Assembly: GCA_934699065.1 (NCBI GenBank) | Contig: CAKUWD010000181.1 | Span: 1 to 5,859, forward strand | Source of the DNA: an uncultured Treponema sp. | GTDB lineage: Bacteria; Spirochaetota; Spirochaetia; Treponematales; Treponemataceae | Reading direction: 5' to 3' | DNA: 5,859 bases | In this document: positions 1 to 5,222 of the stretch, piece by piece | How the letters are laid out: each line of letters starts with the position of its first letter | Numbering within the stretch: position 1 is the stretch's first letter | Notes under the pieces: model-generated | Told to the model about the DNA's origin: nothing | Database searches by the model: none | What the model saw: only the letters and a program-made list of their open reading frames with translations | Made by a program: the position numbers and the translations under genes

Positions 1-892
1 CTTCATCTGAATAAATGGCTTCGGCAGCGCGCTGAGTAATATATGATACGCCGTTGAATTTTGTTGACTGACGGCGGAACCACAAAGCGTTGAGTTCTGT
101 ATCATCAAATACAAGTTCGTGCGGAACAACAGTATAGCCGCATCGCAGACCTGTAAAACCTGCAGTCTTAGAGAAAGAGCGAAGTTCAATTGCACAGGAT
201 TTGGCACCTTCTATTTCGTAAATTGATTTTGGTATATCAGGCTCTTTAACAAAAGCCTCATAAGCTGAATCAAAAAGAATCAGGCTGTGATGGGCATTTG
301 CATAATCAACCCATTTTTTAAGATAGCTTTTTGAAGCCACGGTTCCTGTCGGATTATTGGGAAAACACAAATAAATGATATCTGGTATAGGGTCGCCGGA
401 TTCCGGGATAGCGGGCAGAAAGTTTGTTTCAGCGCTGCATGGCAGAATAATGATTTTGTCTTTGCGGCCATTCATGATATTTGTATCGATATAAACAGGA
501 TAAACCGGATCGCAGATTGCAACAGTGTTGTCGGTTGCAAATATGTCGCCGATATTTCCGCAGTCTGATTTTGCACCGTCAGAAAGAAAAATCTCATCGA
601 GTTTAAGATTAATTCCCCGCTTTGTGTAATCCCATTCCAGAATCTTTTGGCGGATAAAATCATAGCCCTGTTCTGGCGGATAGCCGCGGAAAGTTTTCTC
701 ATCGGACATTTCATCAACAGCCTTATGCATTGCCTCAATAACTGCAGGACAAAGCGGCTTTGTAACATCGCCGATTGAAAGCTTAATAACATCTGCCTCC
801 GGATGTGCTGCGATAAAGTCGCGGGTCTTTTTGTTTACAGTTGAAAAAAGATAAGACGCCTCAAGGTCTAAAAAGTTCTTGTTGATTTTCAT
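1..892 (-). CDS. dapL: LL-diaminopimelate aminotransferase, N-terminal 297 residues (3' end outside window)
   Basis: PLP-dependent fold-type I aminotransferase that converts tetrahydrodipicolinate plus glutamate directly to LL-diaminopimelate, bypassing the succinylase and acetylase routes; cytoplasmic. One uninterrupted frame runs from the ATG at 892-890 to the window edge, about 297 of the roughly 410 residues usual for the family. Visible landmarks are the DapL-typical SDGAKSD (K108), CDPVYPVY (D128, Y131), PNNPTGT (178-184), FDSAYEAF (D208, Y211), and the Schiff-base site SFSKTAGFTGLR with K242 as the expected PLP lysine and R250 as the phosphate-binding arginine. FNGVSYITQRAAEA near the edge is also typical. 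A GGAGG at 897-901 lies four bases before the ATG, which fixes the start. It lies downstream of dapF on the same strand, consistent with a small DAP operon. The two short frames on this strand inside it are shadows. Confidence 0.95.
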   Translation of the reverse strand, partial: MKINKNFLDLEASYLFSTVNKKTRDFIAAHPEADVIKLSIGDVTKPLCPAVIEAMHKAVDEMSDEKTFRGYPPEQGYDFIRQKILEWDYTKRGINLKLDEIFLSDGAKSDCGNIGDIFATDNTVAICDPVYPVYIDTNIMNGRKDKIIILPCSAETNFLPAIPESGDPIPDIIYLCFPNNPTGTVASKSYLKKWVDYANAHHSLILFDSAYEAFVKEPDIPKSIYEIEGAKSCAIELRSFSKTAGFTGLRCGYTVVPHELVFDDTELNALWFRRQSTKFNGVSYITQRAAEAIYSDE

Positions 893-909
893 ATTTCCTC
901 CAGATTTAA

Positions 910-968
910 GTCATCCCGAACTCGTTTCGGGATCTTTTTAACAGATGCTGAAACAAGTTCAGCATGAC
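910..968. repeat. Inverted pair of 26-nt palindromic repeats between dapF and dapL
   Basis: Two members of the palindrome family lie head to head. Copy 1 (910-935) starts GTCAT and ends ATCT with a CCC/GGG stem core. Copy 2 (943-968) is the reverse orientation, starts AGAT and ends ATGAC with a GCT/AGC stem core. A 7-nt spacer separates them, giving 59 nt in total, the same 26+7+26 layout as the pair at 2835-2893 inside carA. Each copy has 8-bp arms around a 5-nt loop. In the dapF-dapL transcript they would form two hairpins, which could affect processing or relative expression. That role is inference. Confidence 0.85.
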
Positions 969-1014
969 GTTATTTTTTCAGCATGACATTATTTTTTCAG
1001 CATGACGTTTTTTT
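958..1014. repeat. Three 19-nt tandem units derived from one arm of the palindrome
   Basis: The 11-mer TTCAGCATGAC recurs at 958-968, 977-987 and 996-1006, exactly 19 nt apart, each followed by a T-rich spacer (GTTATTTT, ATTATTTT, then a T run). The first unit is the right arm of the palindrome at 943-968, so the array looks like slippage or partial duplication of that repeat arm. It abuts the dapF stop codon. Confidence 0.85.
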
Positions 1015-1929
1015 TTACAATTCTACGTCTCCAGTGAATACCGTCTCTGCCGGACCGCTCATGAAGACGCTGTCTTCTTCCCGACCACTCCAAACAATCT
1101 CCAGATCTCCGCCCAGCAGGTGCACGGTTATTTTCTCACCTGCATCAACAAGGCCATTCAAAATTGCCGCAACGACCGTTGCACAGGTTCCAGTTCCGCA
1201 GGCAAGAGTCTCGCCGGTTCCACGCTCCCAGACACGCATCCAGATTGTACGGCGGTCTTCAACGTATGCAAACTCGGTGTTTGTACGTTCCGGGAAGAAA
1301 GCATTGTTTTCAAAAAGCGGACCAATTTCGCACACAGGAAAATCAGCTGGCTTTTTATCTATAAAAAGAACCGCATGAGGGTTTCCCATTGAAACGCAGG
1401 TTGTTTTATATTTAACTCCACCAATTGTCAGCGGATAGGAAAATACACGAGATTCTACGGTGTTTTCGACAGGCTCAACCCCAGTATTTTTTTCAGACTT
1501 CAACATTTTTGTATTCACAGGGATTCTCTCCGCCTCCAGAATCGGCTTTCCCATATCAACAGAAAGTTTAGTCTGCTTGTCACCCCGCTCGCCTTCAACA
1601 ACAGTCAAAAGCTTAACGGCGCCCATTGACTCAACGGTAAACTCACGTCCTTTAGTGTAACCCGCATCATAAACCAGCTTACCCACACAGCGGATTCCGT
1701 TACCACACATCTGACTTCTGCTTCCGTCCGCATTGTACATAACCATTTCAAAATCAGCTTTAATACCTTTTTTTATAATGATGATTCCGTCTCCGCCGAT
1801 TCCAAAATGACGGTCAGATAATTTTATTGCTGCCTTACATTCGCCTTCTGCTCCACCCGGAAAAACATTGTCTGTACAATCAAAATAAATATAGTCGTTT
1901 CCACAACCGTGCATTTTTGTAAACTTCAA
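1015..1929 (-). CDS. dapF: Diaminopimelate epimerase
   Basis: Cofactor-independent two-cysteine racemase that interconverts LL- and meso-diaminopimelate in the cytoplasm, the last DAP step before lysine or peptidoglycan. The protein is 304 residues. It opens with the family N-terminus KMHGCGNDY (5-13), has the first catalytic cysteine C75 in NADGSRSQMCGNGIR and the second, C244, in GETLACGTGTCA, the two signature motifs of DapF. It is about 30 residues longer than the E. coli enzyme (274 aa); the extra length seems to lie in the middle (roughly residues 110-170). The start codon is TTG at 1929-1927, supported by a GGAGG six bases upstream and by the family N-terminus. It is followed by dapL on the same strand, so the pair makes chemical sense as one unit. 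A terminator-like hairpin sits directly upstream of its ribosome site, suggesting attenuation. Confidence 0.96.
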   Translation of the reverse strand: MKFTKMHGCGNDYIYFDCTDNVFPGGAEGECKAAIKLSDRHFGIGGDGIIIIKKGIKADFEMVMYNADGSRSQMCGNGIRCVGKLVYDAGYTKGREFTVESMGAVKLLTVVEGERGDKQTKLSVDMGKPILEAERIPVNTKMLKSEKNTGVEPVENTVESRVFSYPLTIGGVKYKTTCVSMGNPHAVLFIDKKPADFPVCEIGPLFENNAFFPERTNTEFAYVEDRRTIWMRVWERGTGETLACGTGTCATVVAAILNGLVDAGEKITVHLLGGDLEIVWSGREEDSVFMSGPAETVFTGDVEL

Positions 1930-1935
1930 TTTCCG

Positions 1936-1940
1936 CCTCC
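1936..1940 (-). promoter_or_regulatory. Shine-Dalgarno GGAGG that fixes the TTG start of dapF
   Basis: Read on the minus strand, GGAGG is followed by CGGAAA and then TTG. The six-base spacing is good for initiation and the next codons encode the conserved KFTKMHG. The next in-frame ATG would cut into the conserved N-terminus. It lies only a few bases downstream of the U tract of the hairpin at 1945-2002. Confidence 0.8.
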
Positions 1941-1944
1941 AGAC

Positions 1945-2002
1945 AAAAAAAAGAGGTCGTAGACATAAGTCCCCTGAGGAGATTTATATCTACGACCTCT
2001 TT
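1945..2002 (-). terminator. Terminator-like hairpin in the dapF leader (candidate attenuator)
   Basis: A perfect 14-bp stem joins 1950-1963 and 1989-2002. Beyond one C/A mismatch, an inner stem pairs 1965-1971 with 1981-1987 (one G/U pair). Read on the minus strand the stem is followed by eight U (1952-1945, the first three shared with the stem arm), the classic intrinsic terminator shape. It starts about five bases after the predicted start of the minus promoter and ends just before the dapF ribosome site, so it would stop most dapF transcripts unless relieved. It could instead end a short stand-alone RNA. The hairpin is certain; the attenuation role is inference. Confidence 0.75.
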
Positions 2003-2013
2003 GCCGTTAGTTT

Positions 2014-2042
2014 GTTTTAACTTTATTATTGCAAAATGTCAA
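2014..2042 (-). promoter_or_regulatory. Sigma70-like promoter for dapF-dapL
   Basis: On the minus strand a perfect TTGACA (2042-2037) is separated by 17 nt from TAAAAC (2019-2014), a 4/6 match to the -10 consensus. The expected start is near 2007, about five bases before the hairpin at 2002. Confidence 0.55.
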
Positions 2043-2079
2043 TAGTGGTACTAATAAATACTACTAATATCTATTGACG
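2037..2079. promoter_or_regulatory. Dyad and direct repeats between the divergent promoters (candidate operator)
   Basis: The arms TGTCAATAG (2037-2045) and CTATTGACG (2071-2079) are inverted repeats matching at 8 of 9 positions, and each contains the -35 hexamer of its own promoter. Between them the 8-mer TACTAATA is repeated directly at 2049-2056 and 2062-2069, 13 bp apart. A regulator bound here could control both directions. Part of the symmetry simply comes from having two similar -35 boxes, so the operator reading is weak. Confidence 0.3.
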
Positions 2080-2102
2080 ATATTTTTCATACGCTGTATA
2101 AC
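2074..2102 (+). promoter_or_regulatory. Sigma70-like promoter for carA-carB
   Basis: TTGACG (2074-2079, 5/6) and TATAAC (2097-2102, 5/6) are 17 nt apart. Transcription would start near 2109, leaving a carA leader of about 190 nt that begins almost at once with the hairpin at 2113-2172. Confidence 0.75.
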
Positions 2103-2112
2103 TTAAAAGAAC

Positions 2113-2172
2113 AAAGGCGTTCATTCGATGTGAGGAATTATTGTCCCCAGATGGAATGAACGCCTTTTTTTT
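2113..2172 (+). terminator. Terminator-like hairpin at the start of the carA leader (candidate attenuator)
   Basis: A perfect 14-bp stem joins 2113-2126 and 2154-2167 with a 27-nt loop, and is followed by a run of eight T (2165-2172). It begins about four bases after the predicted transcription start, so the promoter drives either a short RNA of about 65 nt or, on read-through, carA-carB. The design mirrors the hairpin on the dapF side: same stem length, similar loop length, same U8 then GU ending. Pyrimidine or arginine genes are often controlled by attenuation, which makes a regulatory role plausible, but the signal is unknown. Confidence 0.75.
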
Positions 2173-2242
2173 GTTCATGCTGACAGCAGACAAGCTGCTG
2201 CAGCATAACTTAATCATACAAGGATGCTTTCGCACCTTGTAA
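2141..2242 (+). CDS. Possible 33-residue leader peptide in the carA leader
   Basis: A GAGGA (2132-2136) in the hairpin loop lies four bases before a TTG at 2141 that opens 33 codons and stops with TAA at 2240-2242. The frame crosses the 3' arm and U tract of the terminator hairpin (codons for AFFLFML) and then the next two leader hairpins, ending exactly where the second of them closes. E. coli pyrBI uses a leader peptide translated across a U-rich pause and terminator, so the layout is suggestive. There is no homology to support it, the start is TTG, and an open frame this short arises easily by chance. Treat it as a hypothesis. Confidence 0.2.
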   Translation: MSPDGMNAFFLFMLTADKLLQHNLIIQGCFRTL

Positions 2243-2277
2243 ATCAGCTTCAGGCCGACAATCTTTGATTGCGGCCT
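2178..2277 (+). promoter_or_regulatory. Three consecutive A-bulged hairpins in the carA 5' leader (candidate structured RNA)
   Basis: Hairpin B (2178-2205): TGCTG, bulged A2183, CAGCAG, loop ACAAG, then the complementary arm. Hairpin C (2217-2241): TACAAGG, bulged A2224, TGC, loop TTTC, complementary arm. Hairpin D (2252-2277): AGGCCG, bulged A2258, CAATC, loop TTT, complementary arm. All other stem positions are Watson-Crick pairs. The stems differ in sequence but share a single bulged A in the 5' arm, and are joined by linkers of 10-11 nt. D ends seven bases before the carA ribosome site. This does not match a riboswitch class I recognise; it may be a protein-binding leader. Confidence 0.55.
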
Positions 2278-2299
2278 AACCCATAGAGGAAGTCAATTT

Positions 2300-3577
2300 A
2301 TGCAAACTGCATATCTTATTCTGGCAGATGGAACAGTATTCAAAGGAAAATCAATTGGAGCAACAGGCTCAACAATCGGCGAAACAGTTTTTACGACAGG
2401 AATGACCGGCTACCTCGAAACCCTCACCGATCCAAGCTATTACGGCCAGATAGTCACACAGACCTTCCCCCTCATTGGAAATTACGGTGATATTCCGGTG
2501 GACTACGAAAGCAAAAAATCCTGGGTACGAGGCTACATCGTACGAGAACTCTGCGACCAGCCTTCAAACTTCCGCTGCTCAGGCCAGCTCAACGACTTTC
2601 TTAAAGCCCAGGGTATCATCGGCATCTGTGGTATAGATACCCGTGCCCTCACAAAGCGCCTGCGAGAATCCGGAGTCATGAACGGAATGATAGTAAGTGG
2701 AAAAAACGCAGAAAATCTCCGACCCAACGAATTCCTGGAAAAAATCAAATCCTACAAAATAGAAGGTGCTGTTGAAAGAGTTCAAAATAATGCTTTTGAT
2801 AACGGTCATGCTGAACTTAATTCAGCATCAAACTGTCATGCTGAACATGTTTCAGCATCTATAAATAAGATTCCGAAACAAGTTCGGAATGACAAAATTA
2901 CACATCACATCGTTCTCTTCGACTTCGGCGCCAAACTCAACATTCAGCGTGAGCTCGAAAAACGCGGCTGTAAGGTTACCGTAGTTCCATACAATACCAC
3001 TGCAGAAGAAGTAATCAAAATGTCACCCGATGGCATCATGCTCAGTAATGGTCCAGGTGACCCGGCGGAGAATGTTGAAGTTATTGAGGAAATAAGAAAA
3101 TTGTGTGAATGGAATAAAAAATGTGTCATTCCCCGGCTTGACCGGGGAATCTCTACATCACAGACCGGTTTAGATTGTCGGGTCAAGCCCGACAATGACA
3201 TGAATTATAAGTCTATCCCAATCTTTGGAATCTGTCTTGGCCACCAGATGCTGGCCCTTGCCCGCGGCTGTAAAACAAGCAAACTTAAATACGGCCACCG
3301 CGGCGGAAACCACCCTTGCAAAGACACCGAAACAAACCGAGTATACATCACAAGCCAGAACCACGGCTACGCAGTAGAAAATACTTCACTTCCACCTTAC
3401 GCAAAAATGTCTTTCTTCAATGTAAACGACGGAACAGTTGAAGGCATCACTTACACCGACATCCCGGCCTTCAGCGTTCAGTTCCATCCGGAAGCCTGCG
3501 GCGGCCCTCACGATACAAACTTTTTATTCGACAGATTCTTGAAAATGATAATAGATTCTGAAACAAGTTCAGAATGA
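2300..3577 (+). CDS. carA: Carbamoyl-phosphate synthase small (glutaminase) subunit with repeat-derived insertions
   Basis: Hydrolyses glutamine and passes ammonia to CarB for carbamoyl phosphate synthesis (arginine and pyrimidines); cytoplasmic. The N-terminal CPSase small-chain domain (about 1-155: GETVFTTGMTGYLETLTDPSYYGQIV) is followed by a class I glutamine amidotransferase domain (from about 201). SNGPGDP, FGICLGHQ with nucleophile C312, HRGGNHP, TSQNHGYAV, and QFHPEA with H396 and E398 complete the catalytic triad. At 425 aa it is about 43 residues longer than E. coli CarA (382), and both C312 and H396 are shifted by 43 from C269 and H353. The excess is explained by two palindrome-derived insertions, residues about 169-198 in the interdomain linker and 276-300 just before the nucleophile strand. 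The stop codon lies inside a third repeat. The ATG is supported by AGAGGA (2285-2290). carB follows after 19 nt. All catalytic residues are kept, so it is probably functional. Confidence 0.95.
   Translation: MQTAYLILADGTVFKGKSIGATGSTIGETVFTTGMTGYLETLTDPSYYGQIVTQTFPLIGNYGDIPVDYESKKSWVRGYIVRELCDQPSNFRCSGQLNDFLKAQGIIGICGIDTRALTKRLRESGVMNGMIVSGKNAENLRPNEFLEKIKSYKIEGAVERVQNNAFDNGHAELNSASNCHAEHVSASINKIPKQVRNDKITHHIVLFDFGAKLNIQRELEKRGCKVTVVPYNTTAEEVIKMSPDGIMLSNGPGDPAENVEVIEEIRKLCEWNKKCVIPRLDRGISTSQTGLDCRVKPDNDMNYKSIPIFGICLGHQMLALARGCKTSKLKYGHRGGNHPCKDTETNRVYITSQNHGYAVENTSLPPYAKMSFFNVNDGTVEGITYTDIPAFSVQFHPEACGGPHDTNFLFDRFLKMIIDSETSSE
2805..2893. repeat. Cluster of three palindromic repeats inside carA (interdomain linker)
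   Basis: Copies lie at 2805-2830 and 2835-2860 (forward, stem core GCT/AGC) and 2868-2893 (reverse, stem core TCC/GGA). The last two form an inverted pair with a 7-nt spacer, 59 nt in all, as in the dapF-dapL gap. They are translated as HAELNSAS, HAEHVSAS and IPKQVRND with no stop, and fall between the two folded domains of CarA where an extra loop should be tolerated. Confidence 0.9.
3125..3199. repeat. 75-nt palindromic element inside the CarA glutaminase domain
   Basis: Two 28-nt palindromes face each other: 3125-3152 (stem TCCCCGG, loop CTTGA) and 3172-3199 (reverse orientation, stem TGTCGGG in its forward sense, same CTTGA loop), separated by 19 nt. The outer ends are GTCAT and ATGAC, terminal inverted repeats of the element. 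It is exactly 25 codons long and in phase with carA, encoding residues 276-300 (VIPRLDRGIS through RVKPDND). E. coli CarA has only about 20 residues between SNGPGDP and FGICLGHQ, whereas this protein has 53. Confidence 0.9.
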
Positions 3578-3578
3578 C
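3553..3578. repeat. Palindromic repeat that supplies the carA stop codon
   Basis: A 26-nt reverse-orientation copy (starts AGAT, ends ATGAC, stem core TCT/AGA). It is read in the frame that gives DSETSSE and then TGA (3575-3577), so the repeat writes the last residues and the stop of CarA. The carB Shine-Dalgarno AAGGAG (3579-3584) starts on the next base. Confidence 0.85.
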
Positions 3579-3596
3579 AAGGAGAAATAAACTGCT

Positions 3597-5222
3597 ATGC
3601 CACTAAATAAAAATATCCACAAAGTAATGGTAATCGGTTCTGGTCCAATCATCATCGGACAGGCGGCAGAATTTGACTACGCCGGTAACCAGGCCTGCAA
3701 AGCCCTTAAATCTCTTGGACTTGAAGTCTGCCTTGTAAACTCAAACCCGGCAACTTTGATGACAGACCATTACATGGCAGACGAAATCTACCTTGAACCA
3801 CTTACTCTGAAAACTCTCGAAAGAATAATCGAAAAAGAAAAACCGGACAGCCTGCTTTCAACTTTGGGCGGTCAGACAGGTCTCACACTCAGCATGGAGC
3901 TTGCAAAATCAGGCTTCCTCGCCTCACACAATGTTCAACTGCTTGGTGCCCGTCCTGAAACAATCGACAAGGCAGAAGACCGCCAGATGTTTAAGGACAC
4001 TATGGAAGCAATCGGCGAGCCTTGTATCCCTTCAAAAGTTGTAACTACTTATGAGGACGCAGCAGCCTTCGTTCACAACGAAATAGGTTTTCCAGCAATT
4101 ATCCGCCCGGCCTTTACCCTTGGCGGTACCGGCGGCGGTATTGTAACTAACGAACGTGAGTTAGACGAAATTGCCCACAACGGACTTCACCGCTCGCCTA
4201 TTCATCAGATTCTTGTAGAAAAATGTATTTCCGGCTGGAAGGAAGTTGAGTTTGAAGTAATGCGTGATTCAACCGGAAACGTAATCACCATCTGTTCAAT
4301 GGAAAACTTTGACCCGGTCGGTGTTCATACTGGAGACTCAATTGTAATTGCTCCAACGGTAACACTTGCAGATAAAGAATATCAGATGCTGCGCTCTGCA
4401 GCCCTCAATATAATTTCCGCCCTCGAAATTGAAGGTGGTTGTAACTGCCAGTTTGCCCTTAATCCGGATTCTTTTGAATATGCGGTAATCGAAGTAAACC
4501 CTCGCGTTTCCCGCTCGTCAGCCCTGGCATCAAAAGCAACAGGATATCCTATTGCAAAGGTAGCAGCTCTGATTGCTGTAGGCTTTACCCTGGACGAGAT
4601 TCCAAACTTTGTAACAAAGAAAACCAAGGCCTGCTTTGAACCGGTTCTCGACTACGTAGTTGTAAAAATGCCGAAGTTCCCTTTTGATAAATTTGTTTAT
4701 GCATCCCGCAAGCTCGGTACTCAGATGAAGGCGACCGGCGAAGTTATGGCAATTGGTCAGAATTTTGAAGAAGCAATTTTAAAAGCGGCTCGCGGACTTG
4801 AAGTTGGCGTAAAAGATTTGAACCTGCCGGCTTTTGAAAAAGAAGGCGATGCAAAAATCTGTGAGCGGGTTGCCCAGTGTACTGATCAGAGAATTTTTGC
4901 AATCTACCAGGCCCTTAAACGACATCTTTTGACAGTAGAAGAAATTCACAATATTACAAAGATTGATGAATGGTTTTTGGACAAGCTGGTAAATATAGTA
5001 ACAATGGAAGCAGAGACCCTGAAACAAGTTCAGGGTGACAGTACTCGTCTTGCCGACAGTACTCGTCATGCTGAACTTGTTTCAGCATCTCTTCTCTACC
5101 CGCCGCGTTCCTTCAAAATGGTTGACACCTGCGCCGGCGAATTCGATGCAGAAACTCCATACTTTTACTCTACAACCGGCGGAGAAAATGAAGCTGAAGC
5201 TTTTTTGCAGGAAAATAATTAA
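3597..5222 (+). CDS. carB: Carbamoyl-phosphate synthase large subunit, N-terminal half only
   Basis: This half of CarB makes carboxyphosphate from bicarbonate and ATP and then carbamate using ammonia from CarA. The 541 residues align with E. coli CarB almost without gaps to about 301: GSGPIIIGQAAEFDY (14-28), NSNPATLMTD (48-57), DKAEDR with R129, RPAFTLGGTGGG (170-181), metal ligands Q285, E299 and N301, then GEVMAIG (381-387). The oligomerisation region starts near 403 but is altered. After IDEWF (456-460), residues 473-498 come from two palindromic repeats, and the segment equivalent to E. coli LNADFLRQLKRKGF and following helices is missing before VDTCAGEFDAETPYFYST resumes. The protein stops where the linker to the second synthetase half would begin. 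E. coli CarB is 1073 aa, so the carbamate-phosphorylating half and the regulatory MGS domain are absent here. AAGGAG lies 12 nt before the ATG. Either a split carB (as in Aquifex and methanogens) or a truncated gene. Confidence 0.93.
   Translation: MPLNKNIHKVMVIGSGPIIIGQAAEFDYAGNQACKALKSLGLEVCLVNSNPATLMTDHYMADEIYLEPLTLKTLERIIEKEKPDSLLSTLGGQTGLTLSMELAKSGFLASHNVQLLGARPETIDKAEDRQMFKDTMEAIGEPCIPSKVVTTYEDAAAFVHNEIGFPAIIRPAFTLGGTGGGIVTNERELDEIAHNGLHRSPIHQILVEKCISGWKEVEFEVMRDSTGNVITICSMENFDPVGVHTGDSIVIAPTVTLADKEYQMLRSAALNIISALEIEGGCNCQFALNPDSFEYAVIEVNPRVSRSSALASKATGYPIAKVAALIAVGFTLDEIPNFVTKKTKACFEPVLDYVVVKMPKFPFDKFVYASRKLGTQMKATGEVMAIGQNFEEAILKAARGLEVGVKDLNLPAFEKEGDAKICERVAQCTDQRIFAIYQALKRHLLTVEEIHNITKIDEWFLDKLVNIVTMEAETLKQVQGDSTRLADSTRHAELVSASLLYPPRSFKMVDTCAGEFDAETPYFYSTTGGENEAEAFLQENN
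5014..5090. repeat. Two palindromic repeats plus 13-nt direct repeat inside carB
   Basis: A reverse copy at 5014-5039 (stem core CCT/AGG, with the flanking A/T pair also changed to C/G) and a forward copy at 5065-5090 (GCT/AGC) point away from each other. Between and overlapping them GACAGTACTCGTC occurs at 5037-5049 and again at 5055-5067 (18-nt period). They are read as LKQVQGD and HAELVSAS in CarB residues 473-498. Confidence 0.88.

Noticed and set aside
280..792. Two minus-strand frames inside dapL
   Set aside because: They are in a different frame from the intact DapL reading, which carries all the catalytic motifs without interruption.
910..1014. CRISPR array
   Set aside because: The repeats are palindromes in opposite orientations and then 19-nt tandem units with T-rich filler; there are no uniform unique spacers and no cas genes.
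983..1660. Plus-strand open frames opposite dapF
   Set aside because: They are antisense shadows of dapF, whose motifs and full length are clear; they have no recognisable domains.
1964..1987. PyrR-type binding loop (AGTCC followed by GAGG on the plus strand)
   Set aside because: The spacing resembles the PyrR consensus, but the flanking positions differ, and the site lies upstream of the carA promoter and is transcribed from the opposite strand.
1930..2010. Lysine riboswitch ahead of dapF
   Set aside because: The whole dapF leader is only about 80 nt and is a single hairpin, far too short for the multi-helix lysine aptamer.
2178..2205. Another member of the GTCAT palindrome family in the carA leader (CATGCTGA ... 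CAGCAT)
   Set aside because: It lacks the GTCAT and ATCT ends and the GAACTTGTTTC core, and has a bulged A; the similarity is limited to the outer stem.
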